From Rhizobium sp. Root1212 (lineage in GTDB: Bacteria > Pseudomonadota > Alphaproteobacteria > Rhizobiales > Rhizobiaceae), in contig NZ_LMDA01000012.1 of the NCBI RefSeq assembly GCF_001424985.1, forward strand, positions 557,991 to 621,990: a stretch of 64,000 bases of DNA, in the 5' to 3' direction. Both the position numbers and the translations under genes were made by a program. This document shows positions 31,501 to 41,527 of the stretch, piece after piece (position 1 is the first letter of the stretch; the number at the start of each line of letters is the position of its first letter). The notes beneath the pieces were generated by a model. It was not told where the DNA came from. It saw only the letters and a program-made list of their open reading frames with translations, and did no database searches.

Positions 31501-31550
31501 TCCCTTCTCCCCAGCGGGGAGAAGGTGGCCCATAGGGCCGGATGAGGGGG
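31501..31550 (+). repeat. Rhizobial intergenic palindromic repeat, copy 2
   Basis: TCCCTTCTCCCC-AGC-GGGGAGAAGG followed by TGGCCCATAGGGCC and GGATGAGGGG. Two hairpins (CTTCTCCCC/GGGGAGAAG and GGCCC/GGGCC), same design as the copies at 17017, 50194 and 51577. It sits between convergent murB and the metallophosphoesterase, where it may help end transcription. Confidence 0.8.
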
Positions 31551-31589
31551 TATCCCCGCGAGTCCCGAGCTTGCCGCGGGGAAAAAACA

Positions 31590-32687
31590 TCACCCGAAGT
31601 TCTTGCTGAACGCCGCAAGAAACCGCACGCCGCCCATATCATCCGCGGCTTCCCCCAAAACCACGTCCATTCCCTTGTCCGTCACCCGCACCACGCCGAA
31701 ACCGCCCTTATAGACAGCGGTCGGCTTGATGATGTCATGGCCGGCGGCCTGATAGATCATCGCCGTATCATGCTCATGCCCATGCACGACGGCGGCGATG
31801 TTGTAGCCCTTCAGGATATCGAGAAACGCTTGACGATCCGCATCCGACCACCAGTGCGGATTGCCGCTTCCCTGATCGTCGAAAGTCTTCGCCTCCGGGT
31901 CCCAGCGCTCCAGCGAAAACGGGTCCCAGCCATAATGCTGGAAGATCACCACTGGCCGTCCGTCGGCGGCGAAGGTGGCAAGATCGTTCTTCAGCCAATC
32001 CAATGCACTTGCCGCACCCTTGTTCGTATCTCCGGCAAAACGCTGCGCCTGCACCAGATGCAGCCCGCCCCAGTTCCAGGAGTAGCAATCGGAAGCCTCG
32101 TGGTAATTGTCGGCCGGGTAGGGCGGCTTGAAGAAGGCGCTGGGCTTGTGGTTGAGCCGCACATAGTCGCGCAGCTCGTCGCGATACCAGTTCGGATGCG
32201 GCGGTCGGCCGTCCTGATCCAGATCGTGGTTCCCGAGACCGACATAGACGGGGAAATGCACCCGGTCCGGCCCGATCCCCTCCTGATAGCGGTGTGAGAA
32301 CTCAAGCAGTTGCGTGCCCTCGCCAAGCTCCGCCATCTGCCCGCCGCCGTCATCGGTGATATCGCCGCTGACGACGATGCCAAGTGGCGTGGCGATCCGC
32401 TGTCCGGCACTGGAAAGACCGGTCGGCTTGCCGTCGATCTCCCGCGGCCACGCTTGTTCGGTGATCCGGTTCAGCGCCCTTATGTGCCGCAACAACGCCG
32501 CATCCGTCTTGCCTTCGGCCGCGCAATTCGGGCTGAGGCCCGAGCCCATGCGGCAAGAATGCACGTCGTTGATGACAAGGAAGGTGGCGTCGGTCTTGGG
32601 AACGGCGGCGCGGCCCGAGCCGCCTGAAAGCGTCAGCAGCAGCCCGGCGGAAAGGCTGTTTTTCAGGAAATGCCGTCGATCGATCAT
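31590..32687 (-). CDS. Tat-exported calcineurin-like metallophosphoesterase
   Basis: A 366-residue periplasmic phosphoesterase. MIDRRHFLKNSLSAGLLLTLSGGSGRA carries a twin-arginine signal (RRHFLK). Metal-ligand motifs are in order: LVINDVHS, IVVSGDITDDGG, VGLGNHDLD, IFQHYGW and VVHGHEHD. AGGAGG seven bases before the ATG at 32687 sets the start; 16 upstream in-frame codons are ignored. The substrate is unknown. It is transcribed towards murB and away from aqpZ, and interrupts the dcw cluster. Confidence 0.9.
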   Translation of the reverse strand: MIDRRHFLKNSLSAGLLLTLSGGSGRAAVPKTDATFLVINDVHSCRMGSGLSPNCAAEGKTDAALLRHIRALNRITEQAWPREIDGKPTGLSSAGQRIATPLGIVVSGDITDDGGGQMAELGEGTQLLEFSHRYQEGIGPDRVHFPVYVGLGNHDLDQDGRPPHPNWYRDELRDYVRLNHKPSAFFKPPYPADNYHEASDCYSWNWGGLHLVQAQRFAGDTNKGAASALDWLKNDLATFAADGRPVVIFQHYGWDPFSLERWDPEAKTFDDQGSGNPHWWSDADRQAFLDILKGYNIAAVVHGHEHDTAMIYQAAGHDIIKPTAVYKGGFGVVRVTDKGMDVVLGEAADDMGGVRFLAAFSKNFG

Positions 32688-32976
32688 GCCATGTCCTCCT
32701 GCGGGAAGCTTAGAAGGGAGAAATGCAAAAGTCATCCGGCAATGAAAAAGAGACGCGAAATCAGCGCCTTCATGACTCTTTCGTCAGTTCTGATTCAGCT
32801 TGAAGATGCTGCGTATCCCCGGCCCAGAGGCGTCGTTCTTGACGGGAATCGAATTCTGGAGAAATTTTGAGTTGCATTCTGGTTCGCGGCATACCGGATA
32901 AAATGTGTACGGGGTTTTCCGGGCGGACGAGACTGTCCAGCGGCGCAAGGGGCGTTGCTCCACTCAAGGGGAAACC

Positions 32977-33663
32977 ATGTTCAAGAAGCTTTCTGCGGAA
33001 TTTTTAGGAACATTCTGGCTTGTTTTCGGGGGCTGCGGCAGCGCGGTCATCGCGGCTGCGTTTCCCGAGGTCGGCATCGGCCTGCTTGGCGTGGCCTTTG
33101 CCTTCGGCCTTACCGTGCTGACCATGGCCTATGCGGTGGGAGGCATCTCCGGCGGTCATTTCAATCCGGCCGTTTCTGTGGGCCTCACGGTTGCCGGCAA
33201 GTTCCCGGCCTCGTCGCTCCCTGCCTATATCGTCGCGCAGGTGGCAGGCGCCATCGTTGCGGCGCTGGTGCTCTACCTGATTGCCAGCGGCAAGGCTGAT
33301 TTCCAGCTCGGCGGTTTTGCCGCCAATGGTTACGGCGAACACTCGCCGGGGGGCTATTCGCTGATGTCGGCGCTGCTGATCGAGGTGGTTTTGACGGCGA
33401 TGTTCCTGTTCATCATCCTCGGCTCGACTCACGGTCGCGTGCCTGTGGGTTTCGCGCCGATCGCCATCGGTCTGGCGCTGACACTCATCCACCTGATCTC
33501 CATTCCGGTCACCAACACCTCGGTCAATCCGGCGCGTTCGACCGGTCAGGCGCTGATCGTCGGCGGTTGGGCGCTACAGCAATTGTGGCTTTTCTGGCTG
33601 GCGCCACTGCTTGGCGGTGCGATCGGCGGCATCGTCTGGAAGATCGTCGGCGAAGACGACTGA
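32977..33663 (+). CDS. aqpZ: Aquaporin Z
   Basis: Six-helix water channel in the inner membrane, 228 residues as in E. coli AqpZ. Both NPA boxes are intact (N63-P-A in [13 protein letters not shown]184-P-A in [14 protein letters not shown]) with Arg187 in the selectivity filter and HLISIPVTN carrying the filter His, which fit a water-specific pore rather than a glycerol facilitator. AAGGGG precedes the ATG. It ends before an intrinsic terminator and so is not cotranscribed with ddl. Confidence 0.94.
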   Translation: MFKKLSAEFLGTFWLVFGGCGSAVIAAAFPEVGIGLLGVAFAFGLTVLTMAYAVGGISGGHFNPAVSVGLTVAGKFPASSLPAYIVAQVAGAIVAALVLYLIASGKADFQLGGFAANGYGEHSPGGYSLMSALLIEVVLTAMFLFIILGSTHGRVPVGFAPIAIGLALTLIHLISIPVTNTSVNPARSTGQALIVGGWALQQLWLFWLAPLLGGAIGGIVWKIVGEDD

Positions 33664-33693
33664 AACAGGCCGGAATCACCGGAAAAAAGACAG

Positions 33694-33719
33694 GGCCTCG
33701 CCATTTCGGCGGGGCCTTT
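33694..33719 (+). terminator. Intrinsic terminator after aqpZ
   Basis: GGCCTCGCC (33694-33702) pairs with GGCGGGGCC (33708-33716), one U-G pair, loop ATTTC, followed by only TTT. It separates aqpZ from the ddl-ftsQAZ block. Confidence 0.7.
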
Positions 33720-33818
33720 CACATTTCAGGTCATGTTTAGTACTTTCGGCAACACGCTGATTTAAAATCAGAAAAATTATCTTTCGTCTCGGATTTTTCC
33801 ATCATCTCACCAAACGGG

Positions 33819-33847
33819 TTAACCAAAGTAAACGGTTCATTAACCAT
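33819..33847 (+). promoter_or_regulatory. TTAACC cluster (putative CtrA half-sites) upstream of ddl-ftsQAZ
   Basis: TTAACCAA at 33819 and TTAACCAT at 33840, 21 bp apart (two helical turns), about 105 bp before ddl. TTAACCAT is the same half-site as in the mraZ box. The spacing is not the classic N7, so this is a weaker candidate. The 289-bp gap from aqpZ is AT-rich here, fitting a promoter for the second dcw block. Confidence 0.4.
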
Positions 33848-33952
33848 AATGCCGTTCTAGTGAGCCTGTGCCTGAAATTCGCGAATCGCGGCTCCTACAA
33901 GCTCTGCGCAAGCGCAATTTCATAAAGGCAGGTGTTGATGTCGGAGAGTGTG

Positions 33953-34879
33953 ATGAGCGCCAAGCATGTGGCAGTCCTGATGGGTGGATTTTCCTCGGAG
34001 AGGCCGGTGAGCCTTTCGTCGGGGACTGCCTGCGCGGACGCCCTTGAGGCGGAAGGTTATCGCGTGACGCGCGTGGACGTCGACCGCAACGTCGCGGCGA
34101 CGCTTGCCGCGCTGCGCCCCGATGTCGCCTTCAATGCCCTTCATGGCCCCTACGGCGAGGATGGCACCATTCAGGGCATCCTCGAATATCTCGAAATCCC
34201 CTATACCCATTCCGGCGTGCTTGCCTCGGCACTCGCCATGGACAAGGCGCAGGCCAAATATGTCGCCGCCGCCTCCGGCATTCCGGTTGCCGAAGCGCGA
34301 ATCATGGATCGCCACGATTTCGGCAGCGAGCATCCGCTGAAGCCGCCTTACGTCGTCAAGCCGGTCTCCGAAGGGTCGAGCTTCGGCGTTGTGATGGTCC
34401 AGGAAGATCAGTCGCACCCGCCGCAGATTCTCGGTTCCTCCGAGTGGCGCTACGGCGACCGCGTCATGGCGGAGCGCTATATCTATGGTCGCGAGCTGAC
34501 CTGTGGTGTCATGGGTGGTGCGGCGCTCGGCGTCACGGAAATCATTCCGCAGGGCCACAGCTTCTACGATTACGATTCCAAATACGTAAAAGGTGGCTCG
34601 AAACACGTCATTCCGGCGGAAATTTCACCAATTATTTACCAAAAAATACAATCATTGGCAGTCAAGGCGCATCAGGCGATCGGCTGCCGTGGCGTAAGCC
34701 GCTCCGACTTCCGTTTCGACGATCGGTTCTCTGAAGACGGTGAGCTTATCTGGCTGGAGATCAACACCCAGCCGGGCATGACCCCGACCTCCCTGGTGCC
34801 TGAAATGGCCGTCCATGCCGGCTATTCGTTTGGTGAATTCCTTAAGTGGATCGTGGAGGACGCTTCGTGTTTGCGTTGA
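33953..34879 (+). CDS. ddl: D-alanine:D-alanine ligase
   Basis: Makes the D-Ala-D-Ala dipeptide used by MurF. The 308-residue ATP-grasp enzyme begins [20 protein letters not shown], with [52 protein letters not shown] and [20 protein letters not shown] (metal-binding E-x-N). GGAGAG precedes ATG 33953; ATG 33938 is possible. A short AT-rich patch covers codons at about 34585-34665 with unchanged motifs. It overlaps ftsQ by 13 bp. Confidence 0.95.
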   Translation: MSAKHVAVLMGGFSSERPVSLSSGTACADALEAEGYRVTRVDVDRNVAATLAALRPDVAFNALHGPYGEDGTIQGILEYLEIPYTHSGVLASALAMDKAQAKYVAAASGIPVAEARIMDRHDFGSEHPLKPPYVVKPVSEGSSFGVVMVQEDQSHPPQILGSSEWRYGDRVMAERYIYGRELTCGVMGGAALGVTEIIPQGHSFYDYDSKYVKGGSKHVIPAEISPIIYQKIQSLAVKAHQAIGCRGVSRSDFRFDDRFSEDGELIWLEINTQPGMTPTSLVPEMAVHAGYSFGEFLKWIVEDASCLR

Positions 34880-35799
34880 AGGGCAGAAGACAGGGCAGGG
34901 TGCGTGCACCGCTTGAAGCGGCTGATCTGGACGGTCAGTTCGTGCTTCCGCGTCCGCTGCGCCGCGTCGTGCGCTTCCTCGTCAGCCTCGGCACCGGCCG
35001 CATCCATTTCGCGCCTTATACCGGCACCGTTTCGGCTGCTGCATTCTTCGCTGCGACCGGGCTTTACGGCATGTCGCTCGGCGGTCACGGCCAGGATTTC
35101 GCCCAGACCACGACGACGGCTGCCGGCTTTGCCATCGAAGACGTCAAGGTTTCCGGCAACGACCAGACCTCGGAAATCGATATCCTCCAGCAGCTCGGCC
35201 TCGACGGCGCGACCTCGCTGGTGGCGCTCGATATCGCCGAAGCCCGCAAGCTCATCGGTGAAATGCCGTGGGTCGAGGCTGTCTCCGTCCGCAAGGTCTA
35301 TCCGGGCACCATCGAAGTCGCGCTGAAGGAGCGCAAGGCGTTTGGTATCTGGCAGCACGGTTCCGATCTGTCGCTCATCGAAAAGAGCGGCAGCGTCATT
35401 GCCCCGTTGCGCGACAACAAGTTTGCGGAACTGCCGCTGTTCGTCGGCCGCGATGCCGAAACGGCGGCTGCCGATTTCTACGAAAAATTCTCGGCCTGGC
35501 CGGAAATTCGCGATCGCGTCAAGGCTTACGTCCGCGTCGCCGGTCGTCGTTGGGACCTGCAGCTCGACAACGGCATCGTCATCAAGCTGCCGGAGCAGGA
35601 TCTGGAACGCGCCATGGAAGTTCTCTCCACCATGGAAGAGGGCCAGCAGCTTCTGGAGCGCGATATCGCCGCCGTCGATCTGCGCCTCGAAGACCGCACC
35701 ACCATTCGTCTGACGCCGGAAGCCGCGACCCGCCGCCAGGTGGCCGTCGATGCCCGCACGAAGTTATTGAAGAAGCAGGAGCAGGAGAATCGTACATGA
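34867..35799 (+). CDS. ftsQ: Cell division protein FtsQ
   Basis: Bitopic divisome scaffold, 310 residues. A basic cytoplasmic tail is followed by one transmembrane helix (about residues 40-65), a POTRA domain starting [20 protein letters not shown] and the FtsQ beta domain with [28 protein letters not shown]. The start is GTG 34867 with a perfect GGAGGA six bases before it, inside the end of ddl. Its stop overlaps ftsA as ATGA. Confidence 0.94.
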   Translation: MFALKGRRQGRVRAPLEAADLDGQFVLPRPLRRVVRFLVSLGTGRIHFAPYTGTVSAAAFFAATGLYGMSLGGHGQDFAQTTTTAAGFAIEDVKVSGNDQTSEIDILQQLGLDGATSLVALDIAEARKLIGEMPWVEAVSVRKVYPGTIEVALKERKAFGIWQHGSDLSLIEKSGSVIAPLRDNKFAELPLFVGRDAETAAADFYEKFSAWPEIRDRVKAYVRVAGRRWDLQLDNGIVIKLPEQDLERAMEVLSTMEEGQQLLERDIAAVDLRLEDRTTIRLTPEAATRRQVAVDARTKLLKKQEQENRT

Positions 35800-37127
35800 G
35801 CCTTTTCGGTTCGTCCCATTTTGGCCTGCCCCGCCTGAAGCCGCTGTCGTCGAAGCGGTCGCATGTCGTTTCCGTTCTGGATATCGGCTCGACGAAGGTT
35901 GTCTGCATGATCGGCCGGCTGACGCCGAAGGCTGAAAGCCAGATCCTGCCCGGCCGCACCCATTCGATCGAAGTGATCGGCATCGGCCACCACAAGTCGC
36001 GCGGCATCAAGAACGGTGTCATCGCCGATCTCGATGCGACCGAAAGCGTCGTGCGGCTTGCCGTCGATGCGGCCGAGCGCATGGCCGGCCTGACAATCGA
36101 CAGCCTGATCGTCAACATCTCCGCCGGCCGCCTGCAGAGCGACATCTACACCGCTTCCATCGATCTCGGCGGACAGGAAGTCGAGGAAGCCGACCTGAAG
36201 AAGGTTCTGGCCGCCGCCGCTCACCAGTCCCAGCGTCAGGACCGCGTCGTCCTGCACTCGCTGCCGACAGGCTATTCGCTCGATGGCGAGCGCGGCATTC
36301 GCGATCCGATGGCCATGTTCGGCGACCAGCTCGGCGTCGACATGCACATGCTGACGGCCGAACGCGCCGCCCTGAAAAACCTCGAACTCTGCATCAATCG
36401 GGCTCACCTTTCGGTCGAAGGCATTGTCGCGACCCCTTACGCTAGCGGCCTTGCAGCCCTGGTGGATGATGAAGTCGAACTCGGCTGCGCCGCCATCGAC
36501 ATGGGCGGCGGCACCACGACGATCTCGGTCTTCGCCGAAGGTAAGCTGGTGCATGCCGATGCCGTCTCGCTCGGCGGCCACCACGTCACCACCGATCTGG
36601 CGCGCGGTCTTTCCACCCGCATCGAGGATGCGGAGCGCCTGAAGGTCGTCCACGGCTCGGCCCTGCCGGCCAGCGCCGACGAGCGCGATATCGTCACCGT
36701 CCCGCCGATCGGCGAAGACGAGCGCGACCAGCCGACCCATGTGCCGCGCGCGCTGGTGTCGCGCATCGTGCGCGCCCGCATCGAAGAGACGCTGGAACTG
36801 ATCCGCGACCGCATCCAGCGTTCGGGCTTCTCGCCCATCGTCGGCAAGCGCGTGGTTCTGACGGGCGGCGGAAGCCAGCTTACCGGCCTGCCCGAAGCGG
36901 CCCGCCGCATTCTGGCGCGCAATGTTCGCATCGGCCGTCCGCTCGGCGTCTCCGGTCTTCCGGCGGCTGCCAAGGGCCCGGCCTTTTCCACCGCGGTCGG
37001 TCTGATGATCTACCCGCAGGTCGCAGAGATGGAAACCCACGCGTCGCAGGGCGGTCTGCTCTCGTCGCTCTCGGGTGGACAGGGTCGCATCGCCCGTGTC
37101 GGGCAGTGGCTCAAGGAAAGTTTTTGA
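35796..37127 (+). CDS. ftsA: Cell division protein FtsA
   Basis: Actin-like ATPase that tethers FtsZ to the membrane, 443 residues. VVSVLDIGSTKVVCMIGRL is the phosphate-1 loop, CAAIDMGGGTTTISVFAEG phosphate-2, and RVVLTGGGSQLTGLPEAARRI the adenosine loop; the 1C domain is between. The last residues, RVGQWLKESF, form the amphipathic membrane-targeting helix. It begins within the ftsQ stop; a 21-aa stretch before GSTK is rich in basic and hydroxyl residues, as in rhizobial FtsA. Confidence 0.96.
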   Translation: MSLFGSSHFGLPRLKPLSSKRSHVVSVLDIGSTKVVCMIGRLTPKAESQILPGRTHSIEVIGIGHHKSRGIKNGVIADLDATESVVRLAVDAAERMAGLTIDSLIVNISAGRLQSDIYTASIDLGGQEVEEADLKKVLAAAAHQSQRQDRVVLHSLPTGYSLDGERGIRDPMAMFGDQLGVDMHMLTAERAALKNLELCINRAHLSVEGIVATPYASGLAALVDDEVELGCAAIDMGGGTTTISVFAEGKLVHADAVSLGGHHVTTDLARGLSTRIEDAERLKVVHGSALPASADERDIVTVPPIGEDERDQPTHVPRALVSRIVRARIEETLELIRDRIQRSGFSPIVGKRVVLTGGGSQLTGLPEAARRILARNVRIGRPLGVSGLPAAAKGPAFSTAVGLMIYPQVAEMETHASQGGLLSSLSGGQGRIARVGQWLKESF

Positions 37128-37133
37128 ACGTCT

Positions 37134-37160
37134 CGAGCCCGCTCAGGTAAGGCGGGCTCG
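37134..37160. repeat. 9-bp hairpin between ftsA and ftsZ
   Basis: CGAGCCCGC (37134-37142) pairs perfectly with GCGGGCTCG (37152-37160), loop TCAGGTAAG, seven bases after the ftsA stop. No T-run follows, so it is more likely a processing/stability hairpin or attenuating element setting the FtsA:FtsZ ratio than a terminator. Confidence 0.5.
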
Positions 37161-37226
37161 GGGTTGGAATTCTAAAGATTTGGCCGGCTCGGCAAGGCGG
37201 CCAGAAACCAGGAAGGAACGGGTACT

Positions 37227-39047
37227 ATGACTATCAACTTGCAAAAGCCGGATATCACCGAGCTGAAGCCCCGCATCACCGTCTTCGGTGTTGGCGGGGG
37301 TGGTGGCAACGCTGTTAACAACATGATCACCGCAGGCCTCCAGGGCGTCGATTTCGTCGTCGCCAACACGGATGCTCAGGCGCTGACCATGACCAAGGCC
37401 GAACGCATCATCCAGATGGGTGTTGCGGTCACCGAAGGCCTCGGTGCAGGCTCGCAGCCGGAAGTTGGCCGCGCAGCCGCTGAAGAGTGCATCGACGAGA
37501 TCATCGATCACCTGCAGGGCACCCATATGTGCTTCGTCACCGCCGGCATGGGCGGCGGCACCGGCACGGGTGCGGCTCCGGTCGTGGCCCAGGCTGCCCG
37601 CAACAAGGGCATCCTCACGGTTGGCGTCGTCACCAAGCCGTTCCACTTCGAAGGCGCGCGTCGCATGCGCCTCGCAGACATGGGCATCGCCGAGCTGCAG
37701 AAGTCGGTCGACACCCTGATCGTCATCCCGAATCAGAACCTCTTCCGGATCGCCAACGACAAGACGACCTTCGCGGACGCCTTCGCCATGGCCGACCAGG
37801 TTCTCTATTCGGGCGTTGCCTGCATCACCGACCTCATGGTCAAGGAAGGCCTCATCAACCTCGACTTCGCCGACGTCCGTTCGGTGATGCGCGAGATGGG
37901 CCGCGCCATGATGGGCACCGGCGAAGCATCGGGCGAAGGCCGCGCAATGGCCGCCGCCGAAGCTGCGATCGCCAATCCGCTGCTCGACGAAACCTCGATG
38001 AAGGGCGCACAGGGCCTGCTGATCTCGATCACCGGCGGTCGCGACCTCACCCTCTTCGAAGTCGATGAAGCTGCAACCCGCATCCGTGAAGAAGTCGATC
38101 CCGACGCCAACATCATCCTCGGCGCAACCTTCGATGAAGAACTCGAAGGCCTGATCCGCGTTTCTGTCGTCGCAACCGGCATCGACCGCACGGCTGCGGA
38201 GGTGGCTGACCGCACCGCCAGCTTTCGCCCGGTAGCAAAGCCCGTCGTTCGCCCCTCGGCAGCGATCCCGGCCGCTCCGGTCCAGCAGCCGGCCGTTGCG
38301 CAGCAGATGCAGCCCGCCCCGGTTGTCCAGCAGCCGGCGCCGCAGCCGGTCACCCAGCAGGCCGCACCGCAGCCGACCTCTCAGGCTGATGAGATCGCCA
38401 AGGCGATCCGTCAGGCCGAGCTGGAACGCGAGCTGTTCCTGCAGACCCATCAGCGCGCCGCTGCTCCGGCAGCCCAGCCGCAGGAAGAATTCCGCCCGCA
38501 GAGCCGTCTTTTCGCCGGCGCTGCCCCCGTCGAACAGGTCGCACAGCAGCCCGCTCCGGTTGCCCAGCGTCCGGTCGAAATGCCCGTCCACCAGCCGGCC
38601 CCGGTCGCGCATCAACCGGCGCCTCAGCCGGTCCTGCGTCAGGAACCCGTCGCTGCCCGCCATGAGCAGGCCGCTCCGGTGATCCGCGATCACGCCGAGC
38701 AGGTTCGCATGCCGAAGGTCGAAGACTTTCCGCCGATGGTAAAGGCCGAGGCCGAGCACCGGGCACAGCCGGCCGCGCATGAAGACCGCGGTCCGATGGG
38801 TCTGTTGAAGCGGATCACCAATTCGCTGGGACGTCGTGAAGAAGAAACTCACGCCGTCGCAGCGGATATGACCGCCGGTGCACCGCCGGCAGCTTCCCAG
38901 CAGCGTCGTCCGCTGTCGCCGGAAGCCAGCGTCTACGCACCGCGTCGGGCATCGCTCGACGATCGCGCACGGCTTGCTCCGCAGCCGCGCGCCCATGAAG
39001 ACGATCAGCTCGAAATCCCGGCGTTCCTGCGCCGTCAGTCGAACTGA
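37227..39047 (+). CDS. ftsZ: Cell division GTPase FtsZ
   Basis: Tubulin-like Z-ring protein, 606 residues, the long form of rhizobia. The GTPase core has [14 protein letters not shown], the tubulin signature GGGTGTG (109-115), and the T7 loop [11 protein letters not shown]. After about residue 325 comes a linker of some 260 residues rich in Gln, Pro, Ala and Val ([20 protein letters not shown]). The C-terminus [15 protein letters not shown] is the conserved peptide that binds FtsA. AAGGAA precedes the ATG. A strong terminator follows, ending the cluster. Confidence 0.97.
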   Translation: MTINLQKPDITELKPRITVFGVGGGGGNAVNNMITAGLQGVDFVVANTDAQALTMTKAERIIQMGVAVTEGLGAGSQPEVGRAAAEECIDEIIDHLQGTHMCFVTAGMGGGTGTGAAPVVAQAARNKGILTVGVVTKPFHFEGARRMRLADMGIAELQKSVDTLIVIPNQNLFRIANDKTTFADAFAMADQVLYSGVACITDLMVKEGLINLDFADVRSVMREMGRAMMGTGEASGEGRAMAAAEAAIANPLLDETSMKGAQGLLISITGGRDLTLFEVDEAATRIREEVDPDANIILGATFDEELEGLIRVSVVATGIDRTAAEVADRTASFRPVAKPVVRPSAAIPAAPVQQPAVAQQMQPAPVVQQPAPQPVTQQAAPQPTSQADEIAKAIRQAELERELFLQTHQRAAAPAAQPQEEFRPQSRLFAGAAPVEQVAQQPAPVAQRPVEMPVHQPAPVAHQPAPQPVLRQEPVAARHEQAAPVIRDHAEQVRMPKVEDFPPMVKAEAEHRAQPAAHEDRGPMGLLKRITNSLGRREEETHAVAADMTAGAPPAASQQRRPLSPEASVYAPRRASLDDRARLAPQPRAHEDDQLEIPAFLRRQSN

Positions 39048-39072
39048 TTTCAGCCTTCCTTCCACCTTGCCG

Positions 39073-39104
39073 AATGCCCAGGCTTAACGCCTGGGCATTT
39101 TTTA
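39073..39104 (+). terminator. Strong intrinsic terminator after ftsZ
   Basis: AATGCCCAGGC (39073-39083) pairs with GCCTGGGCATT (39089-39099), loop TTAAC, followed by six Ts. It ends the dcw transcript. Confidence 0.93.
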
Positions 39105-39373
39105 TGTTTTGATCAATGTTTTCATGATCTAATGCCATGTGTCGATTGCGTAACAAACCGAAAGAAACAGTGATTTGGTTTGGCGCCCGGAGCCCATTAT
39201 GTTGACGGTCGGGACAACAGGGGCATAGGCGATTTCACCATCGCTGGCTTGAGATGATCCGGCTGGCAGCGCGAGAGTGCTGCCGATCGTGGGTTTCTTA
39301 TGGCCAATGCCGCGGTTCGCAAGATTCTGATTGGCGGCTTGAACCGGCCGCCCGCATTGATAAGGCAAAGAGC

Positions 39374-40318
39374 ATGGTACTGGGAATTGGACAGCTTGGT
39401 TTTCAGACGACGATCGCAAGCGCCGTCACTCTGTCGGGTACCGGCGTACATTCGGGCACGGAAGTTTCCATCACCTTCCAGCCAGCCGAAGTCGATACCG
39501 GCATCGTCTTCCAGCGCATGAACGGCGACACCGTCGTCAGCGAGTTCAAGGCGGTTTCCTCGCAGGTCGGCAACACCGATCTCTGCACGGTCCTCGGTTT
39601 CACCCCGGCCACCTTCATCGCCACCATCGAACACGTCATGGCCGCGATCTACGCACTCGGCATCGATAACCTCGTCGTCGAGGTGCAGGGCGCCGAAATG
39701 CCGATCATGGACGGCAGCTCGGCTCCGTTCGTCGAAGCGATCGAGCAGGCCGGCATCCGGGCCTTGGCAACCAAGCGCCGCTACATCCGCATCCTGAAGC
39801 CGGTCCGCATCGAAGCGGGCGCTTCCTGGTCGGAATTCCTTCCCTATGAAGGCGGCATGCGCTTCGAAGTCGAGATCGATTTCGATTGCCCGCTGATCGG
39901 CCGCCAGTCGTGGAAGGGCGACATGACGCCGTCGACCTTCAAGAACGAGCTGTCGCGCGCCCGCACCTTCGGCTTCATGCGCGATGTCGAGAAGATGTGG
40001 GCCGCCGGCCGCGGTCTCGGCTCCTCGCTCGAAAACTCGGTCGTCATCTCCGACGACAACACGGTCATCAATGTCGAGGGCCTGCGCTATGCCAAGGACG
40101 AATTCGTGCGTCACAAGACGCTCGATGCGGTGGGCGATCTCGCGCTTGCCGGCATGCCGTTCCTCGGCTGCTATCGCTCCTATCGCGGCGGCCACAAGAT
40201 GAACGCCCATGCGCTGAAGGCACTGATGAGCGACCCGACGGCTTACGAGATCGTCGAAAGCACGCCGACGCGTCAGCGTCCGGCCGTGCGCGAGGCAATT
40301 GCTGCCGGCGCGCAGTAA
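39374..40318 (+). CDS. lpxC: UDP-3-O-acyl-N-acetylglucosamine deacetylase
   Basis: Committed step of lipid A synthesis. The 314-residue zinc enzyme begins GFQTTIASAVTLSGTGVHSG; the zinc ligands are in TIEHVMAAIYALGIDN (His-79-type region) and HKTLDAVGDLALAG (His and Asp), with catalytic motif MDGSSAPFVEAI. MVLGIGQLGF at 39374 is the family start; about 40 in-frame codons upstream look non-coding. It has its own 270-bp upstream region after the ftsZ terminator and a terminator downstream. Confidence 0.96.
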   Translation: MVLGIGQLGFQTTIASAVTLSGTGVHSGTEVSITFQPAEVDTGIVFQRMNGDTVVSEFKAVSSQVGNTDLCTVLGFTPATFIATIEHVMAAIYALGIDNLVVEVQGAEMPIMDGSSAPFVEAIEQAGIRALATKRRYIRILKPVRIEAGASWSEFLPYEGGMRFEVEIDFDCPLIGRQSWKGDMTPSTFKNELSRARTFGFMRDVEKMWAAGRGLGSSLENSVVISDDNTVINVEGLRYAKDEFVRHKTLDAVGDLALAGMPFLGCYRSYRGGHKMNAHALKALMSDPTAYEIVESTPTRQRPAVREAIAAGAQ

Positions 40319-40339
40319 TTCCTATACGCTTCGAGGATG

Positions 40340-40364
40340 AAAGCCGGCGTTTCGCCGGCTTTTT
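40340..40364 (+). terminator. Intrinsic terminator after lpxC
   Basis: AAAGCCGGCG (40340-40349) pairs with CGCCGGCTTT (40353-40362), loop TTT, and a run of five Ts. Confidence 0.92.
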
Positions 40365-40489
40365 CACGTAACGGCTGCCACAAAATTGCGTTAATCGCTG
40401 ATCATGACGTTGCGGGCGTGTTGCATCTTGATCTAAAACGCGGTTCATAGGCGGCGGTAGCCTTACCGGCGCATGAGTGGGATTTTCTT

Positions 40490-41356
40490 ATGGTATTTGC
40501 AGGCCAGCTTGACATGAAGAAGATGGCGCGTGTCGTCTCCATCGCGCTTACCGCATCGGTGACCGGCCTCTTGCTGACGGCATGCCAGAACGATCCGGAT
40601 ATCGACATCACCAAGCTGACGGCCGAGACCGATCCGCCGGAAACCCTCTACAATCAGGGTCTCGCCAACCTGCAGGCCGGCAAGACGACGGAAGCAGCGC
40701 GCAAGTTCGAAGCCGTCGACCAGCAGCATCCCTTCTCGGAATATGCCCGCAAGGCGCTTGTCATGAAGGCTTTCGTTGCTTACCGCAACGGCCAGAATCA
40801 GGACGCGATCAACGCGGCCAACCGCTACCTCAATCTTTATCCGCAGTCGGAAGACGCAGCCTACGCCCAGTACATCGTCGGCCTTGCCTATTCCAAGCAG
40901 ATCCCGTCCGTCACGCAGGACCAGAAGCCGGCCCAGAACACCATCGAGGCCATGCAGAAGGTCATCGACAACTATCCGGGCTCGGAATATGCCGAGGACG
41001 CGCAGGCCAAGATCCGCTTCGCCAAGGACCAACTCGCCGGCAAGGAAATGCAGATCGGCCGCTACTATCTGGAGCGCAAGGAATACCTTGCCGCCGTGAC
41101 CCGCTTCCGCACCGTCGTCGAAAAATATCCGACCACCAACCAGATCGAAGAAGCGCTCGCGCGCCTCGTCGAATCGTATTTTGCGATGGGCGTGGTCGGC
41201 GAGGCGCAGACCGCCGCTGCCGTTCTCGGCAACAACTATCCGGACAGCCAGTGGTATGCCGACAGCTACAAGCTGCTGCAGACCGGCGGTCTTGAGCCGC
41301 GTGAAAACAAGGGTTCGTGGATTTCGCGCGCCGGCAAGAGTCTGCTCGGCGTCTAA
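40490..41356 (+). CDS. bamD: Outer-membrane protein assembly factor BamD
   Basis: Essential lipoprotein of the BAM complex, 288 residues. The signal peptide ends VTGLLLTAC, with the lipobox Cys at about residue 32, followed by DPDIDITKL and TPR repeats ([67 protein letters not shown]). The start at 40490 gives a slightly long signal peptide; ATG 40514 (MKKMARVVS) would also work. It is between lpxC and recN, as in related genomes. Confidence 0.93.
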   Translation: MVFAGQLDMKKMARVVSIALTASVTGLLLTACQNDPDIDITKLTAETDPPETLYNQGLANLQAGKTTEAARKFEAVDQQHPFSEYARKALVMKAFVAYRNGQNQDAINAANRYLNLYPQSEDAAYAQYIVGLAYSKQIPSVTQDQKPAQNTIEAMQKVIDNYPGSEYAEDAQAKIRFAKDQLAGKEMQIGRYYLERKEYLAAVTRFRTVVEKYPTTNQIEEALARLVESYFAMGVVGEAQTAAAVLGNNYPDSQWYADSYKLLQTGGLEPRENKGSWISRAGKSLLGV

Positions 41357-41429
41357 GCCACTCGGCTATCATGTTGCGAATCGGCGGCCGCTGCGGCAGT
41401 TTGCGGCCGCAACTGGCCCTGTTCCAAAA

Positions 41430-41475
41430 GCATGTCGCGCAAAAGTGTTTGAGCGGTTTTGCGATAACGACATGC
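41430..41475. repeat. Rhizobial intergenic inverted repeat (GCATGTCG type)
   Basis: GCATGTCG (41430-41437) and CGACATGC (41468-41475) form outer arms; CGCAAAA (41438-41444) and TTTTGCG (41457-41463) form an inner stem, loop GTGTTTGAGCGG with an ATAA bulge. The pattern matches a common short repeat between genes of Rhizobiaceae. It lies in the bamD-recN gap. Confidence 0.6.
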
Positions 41476-41527
41476 GCCCAGACAGAAACTTGATTGACGG
41501 ACCCGGCCCTGGGAGAATCGAAACCGG

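Noticed and set aside
31553..31580. CCCCGCG/CGCGGGG hairpin as terminator of the metallophosphoesterase gene
   Set aside because: The T-run would precede rather than follow the hairpin on the relevant strand.
37143..39065. 640-codon minus-strand frame across ftsZ
   Set aside because: Antisense shadow of ftsZ; no ribosome site or recognisable domain.
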